Below, piece after piece: positions 8,470-18,222 of a DNA stretch of 64,000 nt. The translations under genes and the position numbers were made by a program. Where the stretch lies: contig NZ_CP009285.1 of NCBI RefSeq assembly GCF_000758665.1, forward strand, positions 1,798,001 to 1,862,000. Reading direction: 5' to 3'. The DNA is from Paenibacillus borealis. Its GTDB lineage: Bacteria; Bacillota; Bacilli; Paenibacillales; Paenibacillaceae. Within the stretch, counting starts at the first letter, position 1, and every line of letters starts with the position of its first letter. The notes below the pieces were generated by a model. That model saw nothing but the letters and a program-made list of their open reading frames with translations. It searched no databases and had not been told where the DNA came from.

Positions 8470-9347
8470 AGAAGACCATTTCGCTCACAACTGCATTGGC
8501 ATTGACACTGGTGATTGCCGGCTGCGGTAACAATAACGCTGCGAACAGCAGCAACGGCGGGAATGTAGCGGAAGCTGCACCGCAGAGCAGTGCGGAGGCC
8601 ACAACTGCAGCCGCAGAACCGGCAGAGGTCACTAAGATTGTGGTCGGTACAGGCACCGCTTTTCCTAATGTCTGCTTCATCGATGAGAATGGCAAGCTTA
8701 CCGGGTTCGACGTTGAGCTGCTGAAGGAAATTGATACCCGTCTGCCGGAGTATGAGTTCGAATTCCAGACGATGGACTTCAGCAACCTGCTGCTGAGCCT
8801 TGAGACCAAGAAGATCGATCTGGTAGCCCATGTTATGGAGAAGAACCCGGAGCGGGAGCAGAAGTATTCTTTTAACAAAGAAGCTTATGCCCACTGGAGA
8901 AACCGCATTATTGTAGCCAAAGGCAATGATTCGATCCAGACACTGGACGATCTGCAAGGTAAAAAGGTGCTGACAGGCGCAACCAGCGCACAAGCGCAAA
9001 TTCTCGAGAATTACAATAAGGAGCACGGCGCGGATTCGATCAAAATTGTCTATCAGAACGGTGCGGCCAATGACACGGTGAATCAGATTGAGACTGGGCG
9101 TGTAGATGCAACACTCGCTGCGGATTTCGTACTGCCGATTATTGATCCGCAGAGCAAGCTGCAGGCGGTTGGCGGCGAGCTGTCCTCTGCTGACATTCTG
9201 TATGTGTTCCGCAAGGATGATGCCCCGTCACAGAAGCTGTCGGATGCGATTGACGGAGTCATTGCGGAGCTGAAGACAGACGGCACGCTGGGTAAAATAA
9301 GCACGCAGTGGCTCGGAGCAGACGTCACTTCATCAGCAGTTCAATGA
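8466..9347 (+). CDS. tcyK: amino-acid ABC transporter substrate-binding lipoprotein (TcyJ/TcyK-like)
   Basis: 293 residues. Lipoprotein signal with lipobox VIAGC, Cys20, followed by an Asn/Ser/Ala-rich tether. The mature part is a family 3 solute-binding protein (VVGTGTAFPNVCFIDENGKLTGFDVELLKEI, then the KKIDLVAHVM and GRVDATLAAD segments). Together with the next three genes it forms a cystine / S-alkylcysteine importer. B. subtilis has two binding proteins, TcyJ and TcyK; only one is present here. Anchored on the outer face of the membrane. Confidence 0.85.
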   Translation: MKKTISLTTALALTLVIAGCGNNNAANSSNGGNVAEAAPQSSAEATTAAAEPAEVTKIVVGTGTAFPNVCFIDENGKLTGFDVELLKEIDTRLPEYEFEFQTMDFSNLLLSLETKKIDLVAHVMEKNPEREQKYSFNKEAYAHWRNRIIVAKGNDSIQTLDDLQGKKVLTGATSAQAQILENYNKEHGADSIKIVYQNGAANDTVNQIETGRVDATLAADFVLPIIDPQSKLQAVGGELSSADILYVFRKDDAPSQKLSDAIDGVIAELKTDGTLGKISTQWLGADVTSSAVQ

Positions 9348-9382
9348 CGAGGCTGCTGTTATAGCGGAGAAGGAGGGGCAGG

Positions 9383-10165
9383 ATGGGTGCACCGTTTGAT
9401 CTTAGTTTTGTATTCTCTTTTCTGCCTAAGCTGCTGACTACGCTGAGCACAACACTGCTGATCGTAGCCTGCTCGCTGCTGGCAGGTGTGATTGTCGGAT
9501 TTATCATTGCCCTTCCCCGCCTGTACAAGGTGCCGGTCCTGAAGACCTTAGCCGAGGTGTACATCTCATTCTTCCGGGGAACGCCGATTCTGATTCAATT
9601 GTTCCTGTTCTATTACGGTCTGCCTGAGGTACTGAAGCTGGTAAATGTCGATATGACGCGGACGCCGGTGCTTGTATTCGTGATTCTGACCTACGGTCTG
9701 CATACGGGGGCGTTCATGTCGGAGATGATCCGCGCTTCGGTAACGGCTGTCGATAAAGGCCAGGTGGAAGCGGCCTACGCCACGGGGATGACCTCTTATC
9801 AGGCTTTTACCCGTATCGTATTGCCCCAGGCGCTGGGAATTGCGATTCCGGTATTCTCGAACCTGGTCATTGCGCTGCTGAAGGATACTTCGCTGGCGTT
9901 CACGCTTGGCGTGATGGAAATGACGGGTAAGGCGCAGACTTTGGGCAGCGTGACCCAGCATTTTATTGAAACCTATATTGCACTTGCACTTATCTATCTC
10001 GTAATCAGCTTTACTATCGAGAAGCTGCTGCTGGTGGCGGAGCACCGGCTCCTCAGGCATGAAGCCCAGGGCAGTCCGGTGAAGCGGAAATTCAGTCTGC
10101 AGAAAAAAGCGTCCTACCGCCATATCATTGCGGACATGGGACCGGGTAAAGGAGGCGGCGCGTAA
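9383..10165 (+). CDS. tcyL: amino-acid ABC transporter permease (TcyL-like)
   Basis: 260 residues, His/Glu/Gln/Arg/opine-type permease with five predicted membrane segments. The EAA loop is visible (EAAYATGMTSYQAFTRIVLPQA, near 129-150), which docks onto the ATPase. RBS GGAGGGGCAGG before the ATG. Its stop overlaps the next gene. The C-terminus carries about 30 extra basic residues (VKRKFSLQKKASYRHI) compared with the neighbouring permease. Confidence 0.85.
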   Translation: MGAPFDLSFVFSFLPKLLTTLSTTLLIVACSLLAGVIVGFIIALPRLYKVPVLKTLAEVYISFFRGTPILIQLFLFYYGLPEVLKLVNVDMTRTPVLVFVILTYGLHTGAFMSEMIRASVTAVDKGQVEAAYATGMTSYQAFTRIVLPQALGIAIPVFSNLVIALLKDTSLAFTLGVMEMTGKAQTLGSVTQHFIETYIALALIYLVISFTIEKLLLVAEHRLLRHEAQGSPVKRKFSLQKKASYRHIIADMGPGKGGGA

Positions 10166-10875
10166 TGAAGCTGGACCCATCGTTTATCTGGACGGCGTTC
10201 CTGCAGATTCTGGGAGCCATTCCTACGACGCTGTATATCACGGTAGTCTCGGTACTGGCCGGCTTCGTAATTGGAATTATAGTGGCATTGATCCGGATTT
10301 ATAAAGTACCTGTCCTGTATCCTATCGCGGTGGGGTATGTCACCTTCATCCGCGGTACCCCGATGCTGACCCATCTGCTGCTGATCTATTTCGGTCTGCC
10401 AATGATTATCGACGGGCTTGCTGTACAGTTCGGGTGGAGCTTCCGCTCGGTATCGATTCCGATGATCGGCTTCGCTTATATTTCCTTCTCGATCACGGCG
10501 GGGGCCTATATGTCCGAGGTGGTCCGTTCCGGCCTGCTGGCGGTGGACCGCGGTCAGATCGAAGCTGCCCATTCCATAGGGATGAGTACTCCCCAGGCGC
10601 TCCGGCGGATCGTATTCCCCCAGGCGCTGGCGGCGAGCCTGCCTAATCTGTCGAATTCCGTGATCGGAATGCTGCACGGGTCTACGCTTGCTTTTACCGT
10701 ATCGGTCGTGGACATTAATGCCCAGGCGCAAATTGTAGCCTCAACGAACTGGAAATTCTTCGAAGCCTACCTGGCGGCGGCACTGATCTTCTGGGGGCTG
10801 ACTTTCCTTATTGAACGGGTAACGGCCTTGATCGAGAAACGGATAAATCTGTATAACCGGGGTGGAGTCGCATGA
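10165..10875 (+). CDS. tcyM: amino-acid ABC transporter permease (TcyM-like)
   Basis: 236 residues, second permease subunit. EAA loop [22 protein letters not shown] near 133-154. Same fold as the preceding subunit, so the pair builds the heterodimeric membrane channel. Starts on the last base of the previous stop codon and overlaps the ATPase start by four bases, indicating translational coupling. Confidence 0.87.
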   Translation: MKLDPSFIWTAFLQILGAIPTTLYITVVSVLAGFVIGIIVALIRIYKVPVLYPIAVGYVTFIRGTPMLTHLLLIYFGLPMIIDGLAVQFGWSFRSVSIPMIGFAYISFSITAGAYMSEVVRSGLLAVDRGQIEAAHSIGMSTPQALRRIVFPQALAASLPNLSNSVIGMLHGSTLAFTVSVVDINAQAQIVASTNWKFFEAYLAAALIFWGLTFLIERVTALIEKRINLYNRGGVA

Positions 10876-11624
10876 TTAAGCTGGCGAATATATCGAAGTC
10901 CTTCGGGCGCCATCAGGTGCTGAACAATATTGATCTTAAGGTGTCCAAAGGGGAGGTTGTGGTTATTCTCGGCCCCAGCGGCTCCGGCAAAACAACCCTG
11001 CTGCGCTGTGTGAATTATCTGGAGAAGCCAAGCGGCGGTGAAATCTCGATCGGTGAGTTCAAGCTGGACTGCCGGCATGCCCGCAAGAAGGAGATTCACC
11101 AGCTGCGGCAAAAAACGGCTATGGTCTTCCAGCAGTACAATCTGTTCCGCCACAAAACAGCGCTGGAGAATGTAATGGAAGGGCTGCTGATCGTCAAGAA
11201 GCTTCCGAAGGAGGAAGCTAGGAAGAGAAGCATCGCACTGCTGGAAAAGGTCGGCTTAGGAAGCAAGCTGGATGCTTATCCAAGCCAGCTGTCCGGCGGC
11301 CAGCAGCAGCGGGTTGGCATTGCCCGGGCGCTGGCGCTTGAGCCGGAAGTGATTCTGTTCGACGAGCCAACCTCTGCACTCGATCCGGAGCTGGTAGGCG
11401 AAGTGCTTGCGGTGATCCGCAAAATTGCCAAGGAAGGCATCACGATGATTGTGGTGACGCATGAGATGGGTTTTGCCCGCGATGTGGCGAATCATGTGGT
11501 GTTCATGGACGGCGGCGTGATTGTCGAAGAAGGCACACCCACCGAGGTGTTCAACCATCCACGTGAAGAACGAACGAAGCAGTTCCTGAAGCGGATTACA
11601 CCGGAGCTGAACTATTCCATCTAG
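10872..11624 (+). CDS. tcyN: amino-acid ABC transporter ATP-binding protein (TcyN-like)
   Basis: 250 residues. Walker [10 protein letters not shown] (35-43), Q-loop VFQQYNLF, signature LSGGQQQR (about 139-146), Walker [13 protein letters not shown], and H-loop VVTHEM. Standard polar-amino-acid importer ATPase; energises the TcyL/TcyM channel for cystine or S-substituted cysteine uptake. Confidence 0.9.
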   Translation: MIKLANISKSFGRHQVLNNIDLKVSKGEVVVILGPSGSGKTTLLRCVNYLEKPSGGEISIGEFKLDCRHARKKEIHQLRQKTAMVFQQYNLFRHKTALENVMEGLLIVKKLPKEEARKRSIALLEKVGLGSKLDAYPSQLSGGQQQRVGIARALALEPEVILFDEPTSALDPELVGEVLAVIRKIAKEGITMIVVTHEMGFARDVANHVVFMDGGVIVEEGTPTEVFNHPREERTKQFLKRITPELNYSI

Positions 11625-11635
11625 GAGGCATAACT

Positions 11636-12658
11636 ATGGCAATTACAATCAGCGTATTGGACCAAAGTCCGATTTATCCCGGGGAGACGCCGGAAGAGGC
11701 CTTCCAGCATACGGTCCAGCTGGCGCAGCTGTCGGAGCGTCTCGGCTTCCGCCGGTTCTGGGTATCCGAGCATCATGATTCCGAGCAGGTGGCCGGTTCT
11801 TCCCCGGAGGTGCTGATCGCGCATCTGCTGGCTAAGACGGAGAAGATCCGGATCGGCTCCGGCGGAATAATGCTTCAGCATTACAGCCCGTATAAGGTTG
11901 CGGAGAACTTCAACGTGCTGGCTTCGCTGGCGCCGGGCCGTGTAGACCTGGGCGTCGGGCGCGCTCCAGGCGGGCTGCCGCGCAGTACGCAGGCGCTGCA
12001 GCAGGGAGACGGCGAAGCCCCTTCGTTGACCGATAAAATCATACAGCTGGAGAAATATGTACATAACCGGCTGGAGGAGGATCATCCGCTCGCCGGGCTG
12101 AAGGCTGGCCCGCTGCCCGGAACTCCGCCGCAGCTGTATGTACTGGGGGCCAGTGTCGCCAGTGCCGAAATCGCAGCAGAGCTGGGGCTGCCGTATGTAT
12201 TCTCTTTGTTCATCGGCGGCGATCAGGCCGTGGCCCTGGAAGCGGTGCGTGCTTACCGCAGCGGCTTCAATACAAGCAGCGGCAAAGAGCCGCAGGTGAT
12301 CATCGCACTGGCTGTAATTGTGGCCGATACGGAAGAGGAGGCCAAAGAGCTGGGCGGAGCGCATAAGCTGATCCGCATTCAGCTGGCCAGCGGGAAGAAG
12401 CTGACAGTAGCCACCCGTGAGCAGGCAGAGGAGTTCACGCGGCAGAGCACGGAGCCTTACACCCTGGAAGAACGGGAGCCTGAGGTTACGAAAGGAACGA
12501 AGGAATCGGTCCGCGAACAGCTGCTGGCGTTGGCGGAGGCCTCCGGCGTAGAGGAGTTCATCGTCACAACCAACGTGCAGCCCTTCGATAAGCGTCTGCG
12601 TTCTTTCGAGCTGCTGAGTGAGGCGCTGGCTGAAGTGCCGGCGGAGGCCTCATCATGA
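11636..12658 (+). CDS. cmoO: luciferase-like flavin monooxygenase, CmoO/YtmO-like
   Basis: 340 residues, single-domain LLM-class bacterial luciferase family (SVLDQSPI start, FRRFWVSEHHDSEQVAGSSPEVLIAHLLAKT, GRVDLGVGRAPGG). This N-terminal pattern is that of the YtmO/YwcH group. In B. subtilis CmoO (YtmO) takes part in oxidative cleavage of N-acetyl-S-(2-succino)cysteine, using reduced flavin and O2. RBS AGGAGG seven bases upstream; the stop overlaps the next start. Confidence 0.8.
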   Translation: MAITISVLDQSPIYPGETPEEAFQHTVQLAQLSERLGFRRFWVSEHHDSEQVAGSSPEVLIAHLLAKTEKIRIGSGGIMLQHYSPYKVAENFNVLASLAPGRVDLGVGRAPGGLPRSTQALQQGDGEAPSLTDKIIQLEKYVHNRLEEDHPLAGLKAGPLPGTPPQLYVLGASVASAEIAAELGLPYVFSLFIGGDQAVALEAVRAYRSGFNTSSGKEPQVIIALAVIVADTEEEAKELGGAHKLIRIQLASGKKLTVATREQAEEFTRQSTEPYTLEEREPEVTKGTKESVREQLLALAEASGVEEFIVTTNVQPFDKRLRSFELLSEALAEVPAEASS

Positions 12659-13854
12659 CAAGCGAAGCCGCAGAATCCGCTGCACAGGCAGTACATGAAC
12701 TAGCATGGAAAGATAGATTGGCCCAGATCCGCCGTCATCTGCACCGGCATCCTGAACTATCTAATGAAGAATATGAAACTAGCGAATATATAACCTCACT
12801 GCTCAAGCAGGCGGGCGTGAAGATAGTGGATTACGGGCTGAAGACCGGAGTGATTGCCGAGATCGGCGGCTTGCAGGACGGTCCGGTGATTGCCCTTCGG
12901 GCCGATATTGATGCACTGCCGATTCAGGAAGAAACCGGGCTGCCTTATGCCTCGCTGCATCACGGCAGAATGCATGCCTGCGGGCATGACTTTCATACCG
13001 CGGCGCTGCTGGGGGCGGTTTATCAGCTGAAGGAGCAGGAGAGCCGCCTGAAAGGAACCGTGCGCTTATTGTTCCAGCCTGCCGAGGAGAAGGCCAAAGG
13101 CGCGCAGCAGATCATCGCTGCCGGAGGGCTGGAGAATGTCCGCGCGGTCATCGGGATGCATAATAAGCCAGATCTGCCGGTAGGAACATTCGGCATTAAG
13201 GAAGGGCCGCTGATGGCTGCCGCTGACGGTTTCATAGCGGAGGTCCGCGGGTTCGGAACCCATGCGGCAGTGCCGGAGGCCGGTATAGACCCTATAGTGG
13301 CGGCCTCGCATATCGTTACGGCGCTGCAATCCATCGTCAGCCGGAATGTGAGCAGCCTGAACAGTGCCGTCATCAGCGTTACGCAGATTCACAGCGGGAA
13401 CTCGTGGAATATCATTCCGGAAACAGCGGTGCTGGAAGGGACGATCCGCTCTTTCGATGAAACGGTGCGCGGCACGGTGCTGAAACGGTTTGAAGAGGTA
13501 GTAGCAGGCGTTGCAGCCGCCTTGGGTGCCGAGGCCAGCGTGCGCTGGATTGGCGGACCGCCGCCGGTTATCAATGATGCGCTGCTGGCCCGGCTGGGAG
13601 AAGAAACGGCTGCGAACCTGGGCTATACCTCCGTGAAGCCGGTGCCCTCACCGGCCGGGGAGGATTTCGCCTTCTACCAGCAGGCGGTTCCCGGTTTATT
13701 TGTCTTCACCGGCACGGCCGGAAGCCGGGAATGGCATCATCCGGCGTTCGATCTGGACGAAGCGGCCTTGCCTGTGGGAGCAGCGTTCTTCAGCGATCTG
13801 GCGGTACGTGTACTTGAGCATCTCTCGGCTGAAGGGGGTGCGGATCATAGCTGA
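12655..13854 (+). CDS. M20 family amidohydrolase (N-acyl amino acid deacylase), first copy
   Basis: 399 residues, M20D peptidase family. Metal-binding motifs: MHACGHDFHTAALLG (near 104-118) and QPAEEKAKGA, plus MHNKPDLPVG and GEDFAFYQ near the C-terminus. Such enzymes remove N-acyl groups from amino acids; in this operon a deacetylase is needed to release cysteine from N-acetylcysteine (SndA step). B. subtilis has one deacetylase here; this operon has two, so this copy may handle a different N-acyl substrate. Overlaps the previous gene by four bases and runs 17 bases into the next. Confidence 0.82.
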   Translation: MTSEAAESAAQAVHELAWKDRLAQIRRHLHRHPELSNEEYETSEYITSLLKQAGVKIVDYGLKTGVIAEIGGLQDGPVIALRADIDALPIQEETGLPYASLHHGRMHACGHDFHTAALLGAVYQLKEQESRLKGTVRLLFQPAEEKAKGAQQIIAAGGLENVRAVIGMHNKPDLPVGTFGIKEGPLMAAADGFIAEVRGFGTHAAVPEAGIDPIVAASHIVTALQSIVSRNVSSLNSAVISVTQIHSGNSWNIIPETAVLEGTIRSFDETVRGTVLKRFEEVVAGVAAALGAEASVRWIGGPPPVINDALLARLGEETAANLGYTSVKPVPSPAGEDFAFYQQAVPGLFVFTGTAGSREWHHPAFDLDEAALPVGAAFFSDLAVRVLEHLSAEGGADHS

Positions 13855-15025
13855 CCATCCCGTATATGATGTAATTATTGTCGGCGCAGGCTCGATGGGC
13901 ATGAGTGCAGGCTATCATCTGGCCCGGCGCGGCGTGAGGACGCTGCTGATCGATGCCTTTGATCCGCCGCATACCGAAGGAAGCCATCACGGGGAGACCC
14001 GGCTGATCCGGCATGCCTACAGCGGAGATCCGGCCTATATTGACCTGGCGCTTCGTGCCCAGGTGCTATGGGAAGAGGCAGAAGCGGAGAGCGGGACGGA
14101 GCTGCTTGTTCCTTCGGGCGTGCTCAATCTGGCAGACAGCGGCGTGTATTCCTTCGCCGGCCGCCTAGCGGAAGCGCAGAAGCGGAAGGTCCGGGCCGAG
14201 CAGCTGGATGCGGAGGAGATCCTCCGCCGCTGGCCGGCGCTGAAGCTCCCGGAATCCTTCGAGGCGATGTATGAGCCGGATGCGGGTTACCTCTACAGCG
14301 AGCGGTGCGTAACAGCCTACCGGCAGCTTGCGCTGGCTCATGGTGCGGAGCTGCTGACGAATACACCCGTGCTGAATGTGACGGCCCGCGAAGGCAGTGT
14401 CACCGTTCACACGAAGAACGGTGAGTATCATGGAGCGGCTGCTGTTCTCAGCGCCGGCGCCTGGTTTAGTTCATTGTCGCCCTTTGTCAGCCTGCCGATT
14501 AAGGCCATCCGCAAGGTAGTAGGCTGGTTTGGGAGTACGCCGGATTTCGAGGCCGGGAAGTTCCCCGGCTTCACGCTGGGTGCTGAAGAAGGCGGGTTCT
14601 ACGGCTTCCCCGGTATTGGCGGGTCGGGACTGAAGATCGGCCGTCATGACACTGGCGAGGAATGGAAGCCTGGCGAACCGCTGAAACCGTTCGGCAGTCT
14701 GGAGAGCGATGAAGGCGACCTCCGCCGCGTGCTGGAGGCTTATATGCCTGGCGCAGCAGGGAAGCTGCTTAAAGGCTCCGTCTGTAAATATGAGCATACG
14801 CCGGATGAGGATTTCATTATTGACCGCCACCCGGTCTACAGCAATGTGCTGCTGGCTGGAGGCTTCTCGGGGCATGGCTTCAAGTTCTCCAGTGTAGTCG
14901 GAGAGATCCTCGCAGATTTGGCTGTGCAGGGAAATACGAGGCAGAATATTGCGCCGTTTGCGCTGTCACGCTTCAATACCGGGCCTGACCAGCCACCATC
15001 GAAACTTACATTGGAGGGAATCTAA
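13838..15025 (+). CDS. monomeric sarcosine oxidase / N-methyl amino acid oxidase family flavoprotein
   Basis: 395 residues from the GTG at 13838. The frame is open further upstream but has no ribosome site, and the GTG gives an N-terminus just before the FAD-binding motif (DVIIVGAGSMGMSAGYHLARRG). Other landmarks: GSHHGETRLIRHAY near 45-58 and, near 315, VCKYEHTPDEDFIID, whose Cys matches the residue that binds FAD covalently in monomeric sarcosine oxidase, followed by AGGFSGHGFKFSSVVGE. These enzymes oxidise N-methyl or secondary amines to imines with release of H2O2. It is absent from the B. subtilis version of the operon, so its substrate may be an N-alkylated sulfur amino acid; that is inference. 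Confidence 0.82.
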   Translation: MRIIADHPVYDVIIVGAGSMGMSAGYHLARRGVRTLLIDAFDPPHTEGSHHGETRLIRHAYSGDPAYIDLALRAQVLWEEAEAESGTELLVPSGVLNLADSGVYSFAGRLAEAQKRKVRAEQLDAEEILRRWPALKLPESFEAMYEPDAGYLYSERCVTAYRQLALAHGAELLTNTPVLNVTAREGSVTVHTKNGEYHGAAAVLSAGAWFSSLSPFVSLPIKAIRKVVGWFGSTPDFEAGKFPGFTLGAEEGGFYGFPGIGGSGLKIGRHDTGEEWKPGEPLKPFGSLESDEGDLRRVLEAYMPGAAGKLLKGSVCKYEHTPDEDFIIDRHPVYSNVLLAGGFSGHGFKFSSVVGEILADLAVQGNTRQNIAPFALSRFNTGPDQPPSKLTLEGI

Positions 15026-15517
15026 ATGAGCAGTGTGGAGCTGACGGACTATTTGAATACGCACGGTCAACTGGTGCAGGCGCTGGAAGGCTTATCCGAT
15101 GAGCAGCTGAAGTGGAAGGCAGAACCGTCCAGCTGGAGTGTAACCGAGGTACTGGCACATTTGGCTGACCACAGCATCGTGGTCTCTTTCCGTATCCGTG
15201 ATATTCTGGCAGATACGAAGGTGCAGCTCCCGGCGTTCAATCAGGATGCCTGGGTCAGCGGACAGCACAGTAATCAGGGGAACGCCGCAGACAGCCTGGA
15301 GCTGTTCCGCAGCCTGCTGCAATACAATAGTCTTCTGCTCGGAAGGCTGAGTGCCGGTGATTGGGAGAAAAGCGGGATTAACTTTAAGGGGGAAACGGTG
15401 AGGATTGCCGATATCGTCCGCAGCTTCACCGCCCATGTGCAGACCCATCTGGCCCAGATCGAGCGGATTAAGCGGGGAGCGCAGGCCGTACTCTCTGCAC
15501 AGCAAGCCGCTCTGTAA
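15026..15517 (+). CDS. DinB-fold protein
   Basis: 163 residues, four-helix-bundle DinB/YfiT-like domain. His residues at LAHLADHS (about 45-49) and HVQTHLAQ (about 131-136) fit the metal-binding triad of this family. WSVTEVLAHLADH is the typical first signature. Members include bacillithiol- and mycothiol-dependent S-transferases and maleylpyruvate isomerases. In a thiol-compound operon a thiol-transferase role (for example bacillithiol S-transfer) is attractive but unproven. RBS GGAGGG is inside the end of the previous gene; ATG follows its TAA directly. Confidence 0.75.
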   Translation: MSSVELTDYLNTHGQLVQALEGLSDEQLKWKAEPSSWSVTEVLAHLADHSIVVSFRIRDILADTKVQLPAFNQDAWVSGQHSNQGNAADSLELFRSLLQYNSLLLGRLSAGDWEKSGINFKGETVRIADIVRSFTAHVQTHLAQIERIKRGAQAVLSAQQAAL

Positions 15518-15546
15518 TTAATACACAATCTTGAGGAGGAATGAAC

Positions 15547-16884
15547 ATGACTAAACCGAGACAATTGAAGCTGGGAGCACTGCTGCACGGTGTTGGAGGA
15601 AGCACCTCCATGTGGCGACATCCCGATGCGAAGCCTGATGCCAGTGTGAATTTTGAGTTATACAAGGAATGGGTGCGCAAAGCAGAGGAAGGCAAGCTGG
15701 ATCTGATCTTCATTGCAGATGGTCTGTTCATCAACGAGAAATCGATCCCTCATTTCCTCAACCGATTCGAGCCGCTGACGATTCTTAGTGCACTGGCAGC
15801 GGTCAGCAGCCGCATTGGTCTAGTGGGAACCTTGTCCACCTCCTACAGTGAACCGTTTACTGTGGCCCGGCAATTCGGCTCACTGGATGTCATCAGCGGG
15901 GGGCGGGCCGGCTGGAATGTGGTGACCTCACCGCTCGAAGGCTCTGCGCTCAATTACAGCAAGAAGGAGCATCCGGACCATGGCAAACGGTACCGTATCG
16001 CTGCTGAATATCTGGAGGTAGCGCGCGGGCTGTGGGATTCCTGGGAGGATGATGCGTTTGTCCGCAATAAGGAGACAGGCGTCTTCTTCGATCCGGAGAA
16101 AGTGCACACGCTCGATCACCAGGGTGAATTCTTCTCTGTAAAGGGACCGCTCAATATCGCCCGCTCGAAGCAGGGGCAGCCGGTTATTTTCCAGGCAGGG
16201 TCCTCAGAGGTCGGCAAAGATTATGCATCAGGCGTAGCGGATGCTGTCTTCACGGGTCATGACACGCTGGAGTCCGCTCAGGAATTCTATAAGGATGTGA
16301 AAACCCGCGTAGCTTCATTCGGGCGCAATCCCGAAGAAGTGCTGATCTTCCCTGGAATAGCACCGATTCTGGGAGCTACCCCTGAGGAAGCGGAACGCAA
16401 ATACCAGGAGGTTGCCGGTCTGGTGACGATCGAGAATGCGCTGAACTATCTGGGCCGCTTCTTCGAGCATCATGATTTCTCGCAGTATCCGCTGGATGAG
16501 CCTTTCCCGGATGTCGGTGATCTGGGCCGGAACAGCTTCCAGAGCGGCACGGACAAAATCAAAAAGGATGCCAGGGAACAGGGCTTAACCCTGCGGCAGG
16601 TGGCCTTGCAGTCTGCAACACCGCGCAGCAGCTTCATCGGAACTCCGGAGCAGGTGGCCGATCAGATTCAGGCCTGGTTCGAGGCCGGTGCAGCGGACGG
16701 CTTCATGCTGGCGGCAGCTGTACCAAATGGTCTGGAGGAATTCGTAGATCTGGTCGTTCCGATTCTACAGGAACGCGGACTGTTCCGTACCGAATACGAA
16801 AGCGATACGCTGCGGGGGAATCTCGGTCTGCCTATTCCAGAGAACCGTTATACTAAGGCTTCCGAACCGGCAGGGCAGGTGTGA
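15547..16884 (+). CDS. cmoJ: flavin-dependent monooxygenase of the NtaA/SnaA/DszA group, CmoJ/YtnJ-like
   Basis: 445 residues. AGGAGG at 15534-15539 leaves seven bases to the ATG at 15547 but only one to the ATG at 15541, so the downstream start is preferred. Signatures: [54 protein letters not shown]. This LLM-class subgroup oxidises C-S or C-N bonds with FMNH2 from a partner reductase. B. subtilis CmoJ (YtnJ, about 442 residues) acts in the N-acetyl-S-alkylcysteine pathway. No CmoI (glutaredoxin-like), flavin reductase or RibR homologue is present, so the reductant must come from elsewhere. Confidence 0.82.
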   Translation: MTKPRQLKLGALLHGVGGSTSMWRHPDAKPDASVNFELYKEWVRKAEEGKLDLIFIADGLFINEKSIPHFLNRFEPLTILSALAAVSSRIGLVGTLSTSYSEPFTVARQFGSLDVISGGRAGWNVVTSPLEGSALNYSKKEHPDHGKRYRIAAEYLEVARGLWDSWEDDAFVRNKETGVFFDPEKVHTLDHQGEFFSVKGPLNIARSKQGQPVIFQAGSSEVGKDYASGVADAVFTGHDTLESAQEFYKDVKTRVASFGRNPEEVLIFPGIAPILGATPEEAERKYQEVAGLVTIENALNYLGRFFEHHDFSQYPLDEPFPDVGDLGRNSFQSGTDKIKKDAREQGLTLRQVALQSATPRSSFIGTPEQVADQIQAWFEAGAADGFMLAAAVPNGLEEFVDLVVPILQERGLFRTEYESDTLRGNLGLPIPENRYTKASEPAGQV

Positions 16885-18128
16885 CAGAAATGCGGTACAG
16901 TGCAGTGAATCCGGAACCGGATATTGAAGCCATGATGAAGTATGCCGGTGAACTGGAGGCGGAGCTGATTGCGATCCGCCGTGATCTGCACAGCCACCCG
17001 GAGCTGCTCTACGATGTTGCCCGTACTTCAGGCAAGGTTGCCGCTCTGCTGGAGTCATGGGGAATTGAGGTGCGGCGGAATGTGGGCCGGCATTTCGGGA
17101 TGGGAGTTACCGGGACGCTCCGGGGAACGGCAGGGAGCGGGCCGGTGATTCTGCTGCGGGCGGATATGGACGCGCTGCCGATTAGTGAGCTGAATGAGCT
17201 GGACTATAAGTCCAGGAATCCCGGCGTAATGCATGCCTGCGGACATGATGCCCATACGGCAATGCTGCTGGGCGCCGCCCGGACGCTGGCGGCATTCCGC
17301 CATCAGCTGAGCGGCACGGTGATCTTCGTCTTTCAGCCGGCGGAGGAAGGCGCAAGCCGCAGTCCGCTGGATGGCCGCCTCCTCTCCGGCGGCAGAGATA
17401 TGATCGAGGACGGCATCCTGGAGGGAGTGGATCAGTGTTATGGGCTGCATGTGATGCCGGAGCTTGCCGTTGGAACGCTGGGTATACATCCCCGGTATGC
17501 CATGGCTGCCTCCAGCCATTTCACCGTGAAGTTCCGGGGCACCGCCGGACATCACAGCGCGCCGCATGAAGCGGTCGACGCTATCCAGATGGCAGCACGG
17601 TTTGTGGCCGAAGCCAACGGGCTGATGGCCAATGGGATTAATCCGTCGGAAGCAGCGGTGCTGGCCTTCGGGACATTGCGGGCCGGTACGGCGATCAATG
17701 TCATTGCTGAGCACAGTGAGCTGACCGGCACCTTCAGGGCTTTCTCGAAATCAACCGTCAGCCGGATTACGGAAGGGCTGAAGCGTCACGCGGCAGCAAT
17801 TGCTGAAGCCTATGGCGGCAGCAGCAGCCTGGAGCTGCGCGAAGGTATCGCTGTGGTGAACGATGCCTTCGCAGTTCAGCAGATGCTTGCGGCAGCGCGC
17901 AAGGTGCTGGGAGATGAGCAGGCGTATCTGTTGGAGCAGCCGAGCCTGGCCGGGGAGGATTTCGGCTGGTATCTCGATCAGGTGCCTGGAGCGTTTGCCT
18001 TTATCGGCTGCGGCAATGCGGGACAGGGAATTACGCATGCGCTCCACCAGCCCCTGTTCAACATTGATGAGGCCGTGCTGGTACATGGCGCCAGAGTATT
18101 GGTGAGGCTTGCTGCACAGGACTTTTAA
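16881..18128 (+). CDS. sndA: M20 family amidohydrolase, SndA/YtnL-like second copy
   Basis: 415 residues from GTG (four-base overlap with the previous gene); an ATG at 16890 is an alternative. B. subtilis SndA (YtnL) is 416 residues and occupies the same place after the monooxygenases. Metal site: [20 protein letters not shown] near 116-135, [24 protein letters not shown], and AGEDFGWYL near the C-terminus. Likely role: deacetylation of N-acetylcysteine to cysteine, the last step of the pathway. An insertion [15 protein letters not shown] distinguishes it from the first M20 protein of the operon. Confidence 0.82.
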   Translation: MTEMRYSAVNPEPDIEAMMKYAGELEAELIAIRRDLHSHPELLYDVARTSGKVAALLESWGIEVRRNVGRHFGMGVTGTLRGTAGSGPVILLRADMDALPISELNELDYKSRNPGVMHACGHDAHTAMLLGAARTLAAFRHQLSGTVIFVFQPAEEGASRSPLDGRLLSGGRDMIEDGILEGVDQCYGLHVMPELAVGTLGIHPRYAMAASSHFTVKFRGTAGHHSAPHEAVDAIQMAARFVAEANGLMANGINPSEAAVLAFGTLRAGTAINVIAEHSELTGTFRAFSKSTVSRITEGLKRHAAAIAEAYGGSSSLELREGIAVVNDAFAVQQMLAAARKVLGDEQAYLLEQPSLAGEDFGWYLDQVPGAFAFIGCGNAGQGITHALHQPLFNIDEAVLVHGARVLVRLAAQDF

Positions 18129-18145
18129 AGCAGAAATAGTACAGA

Positions 18146-18192
18146 AAAAGGTTGTTCCTCGGCCAATAAAGGCACCGGGAACAACCTTTTAT
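18146..18192. terminator. bidirectional terminator of the sulfur operon and the LacI gene
   Basis: Thirteen-base perfect stem AAAAGGTTGTTCC (18146-18158) / GGAACAACCTTTT (18178-18190), between two convergent transcription units. Confidence 0.88.
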
Positions 18193-18222
18193 TGTTCAGT
18201 AAGAATAGTTAAGCGTCCTTGT

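Noticed and set aside
13700-13837. longer N-terminus of the sarcosine-oxidase-type protein
   Set aside because: The extra stretch overlaps the preceding deacylase gene and gives a non-homologous sequence before the FAD motif; GTG at 13838 fits better.
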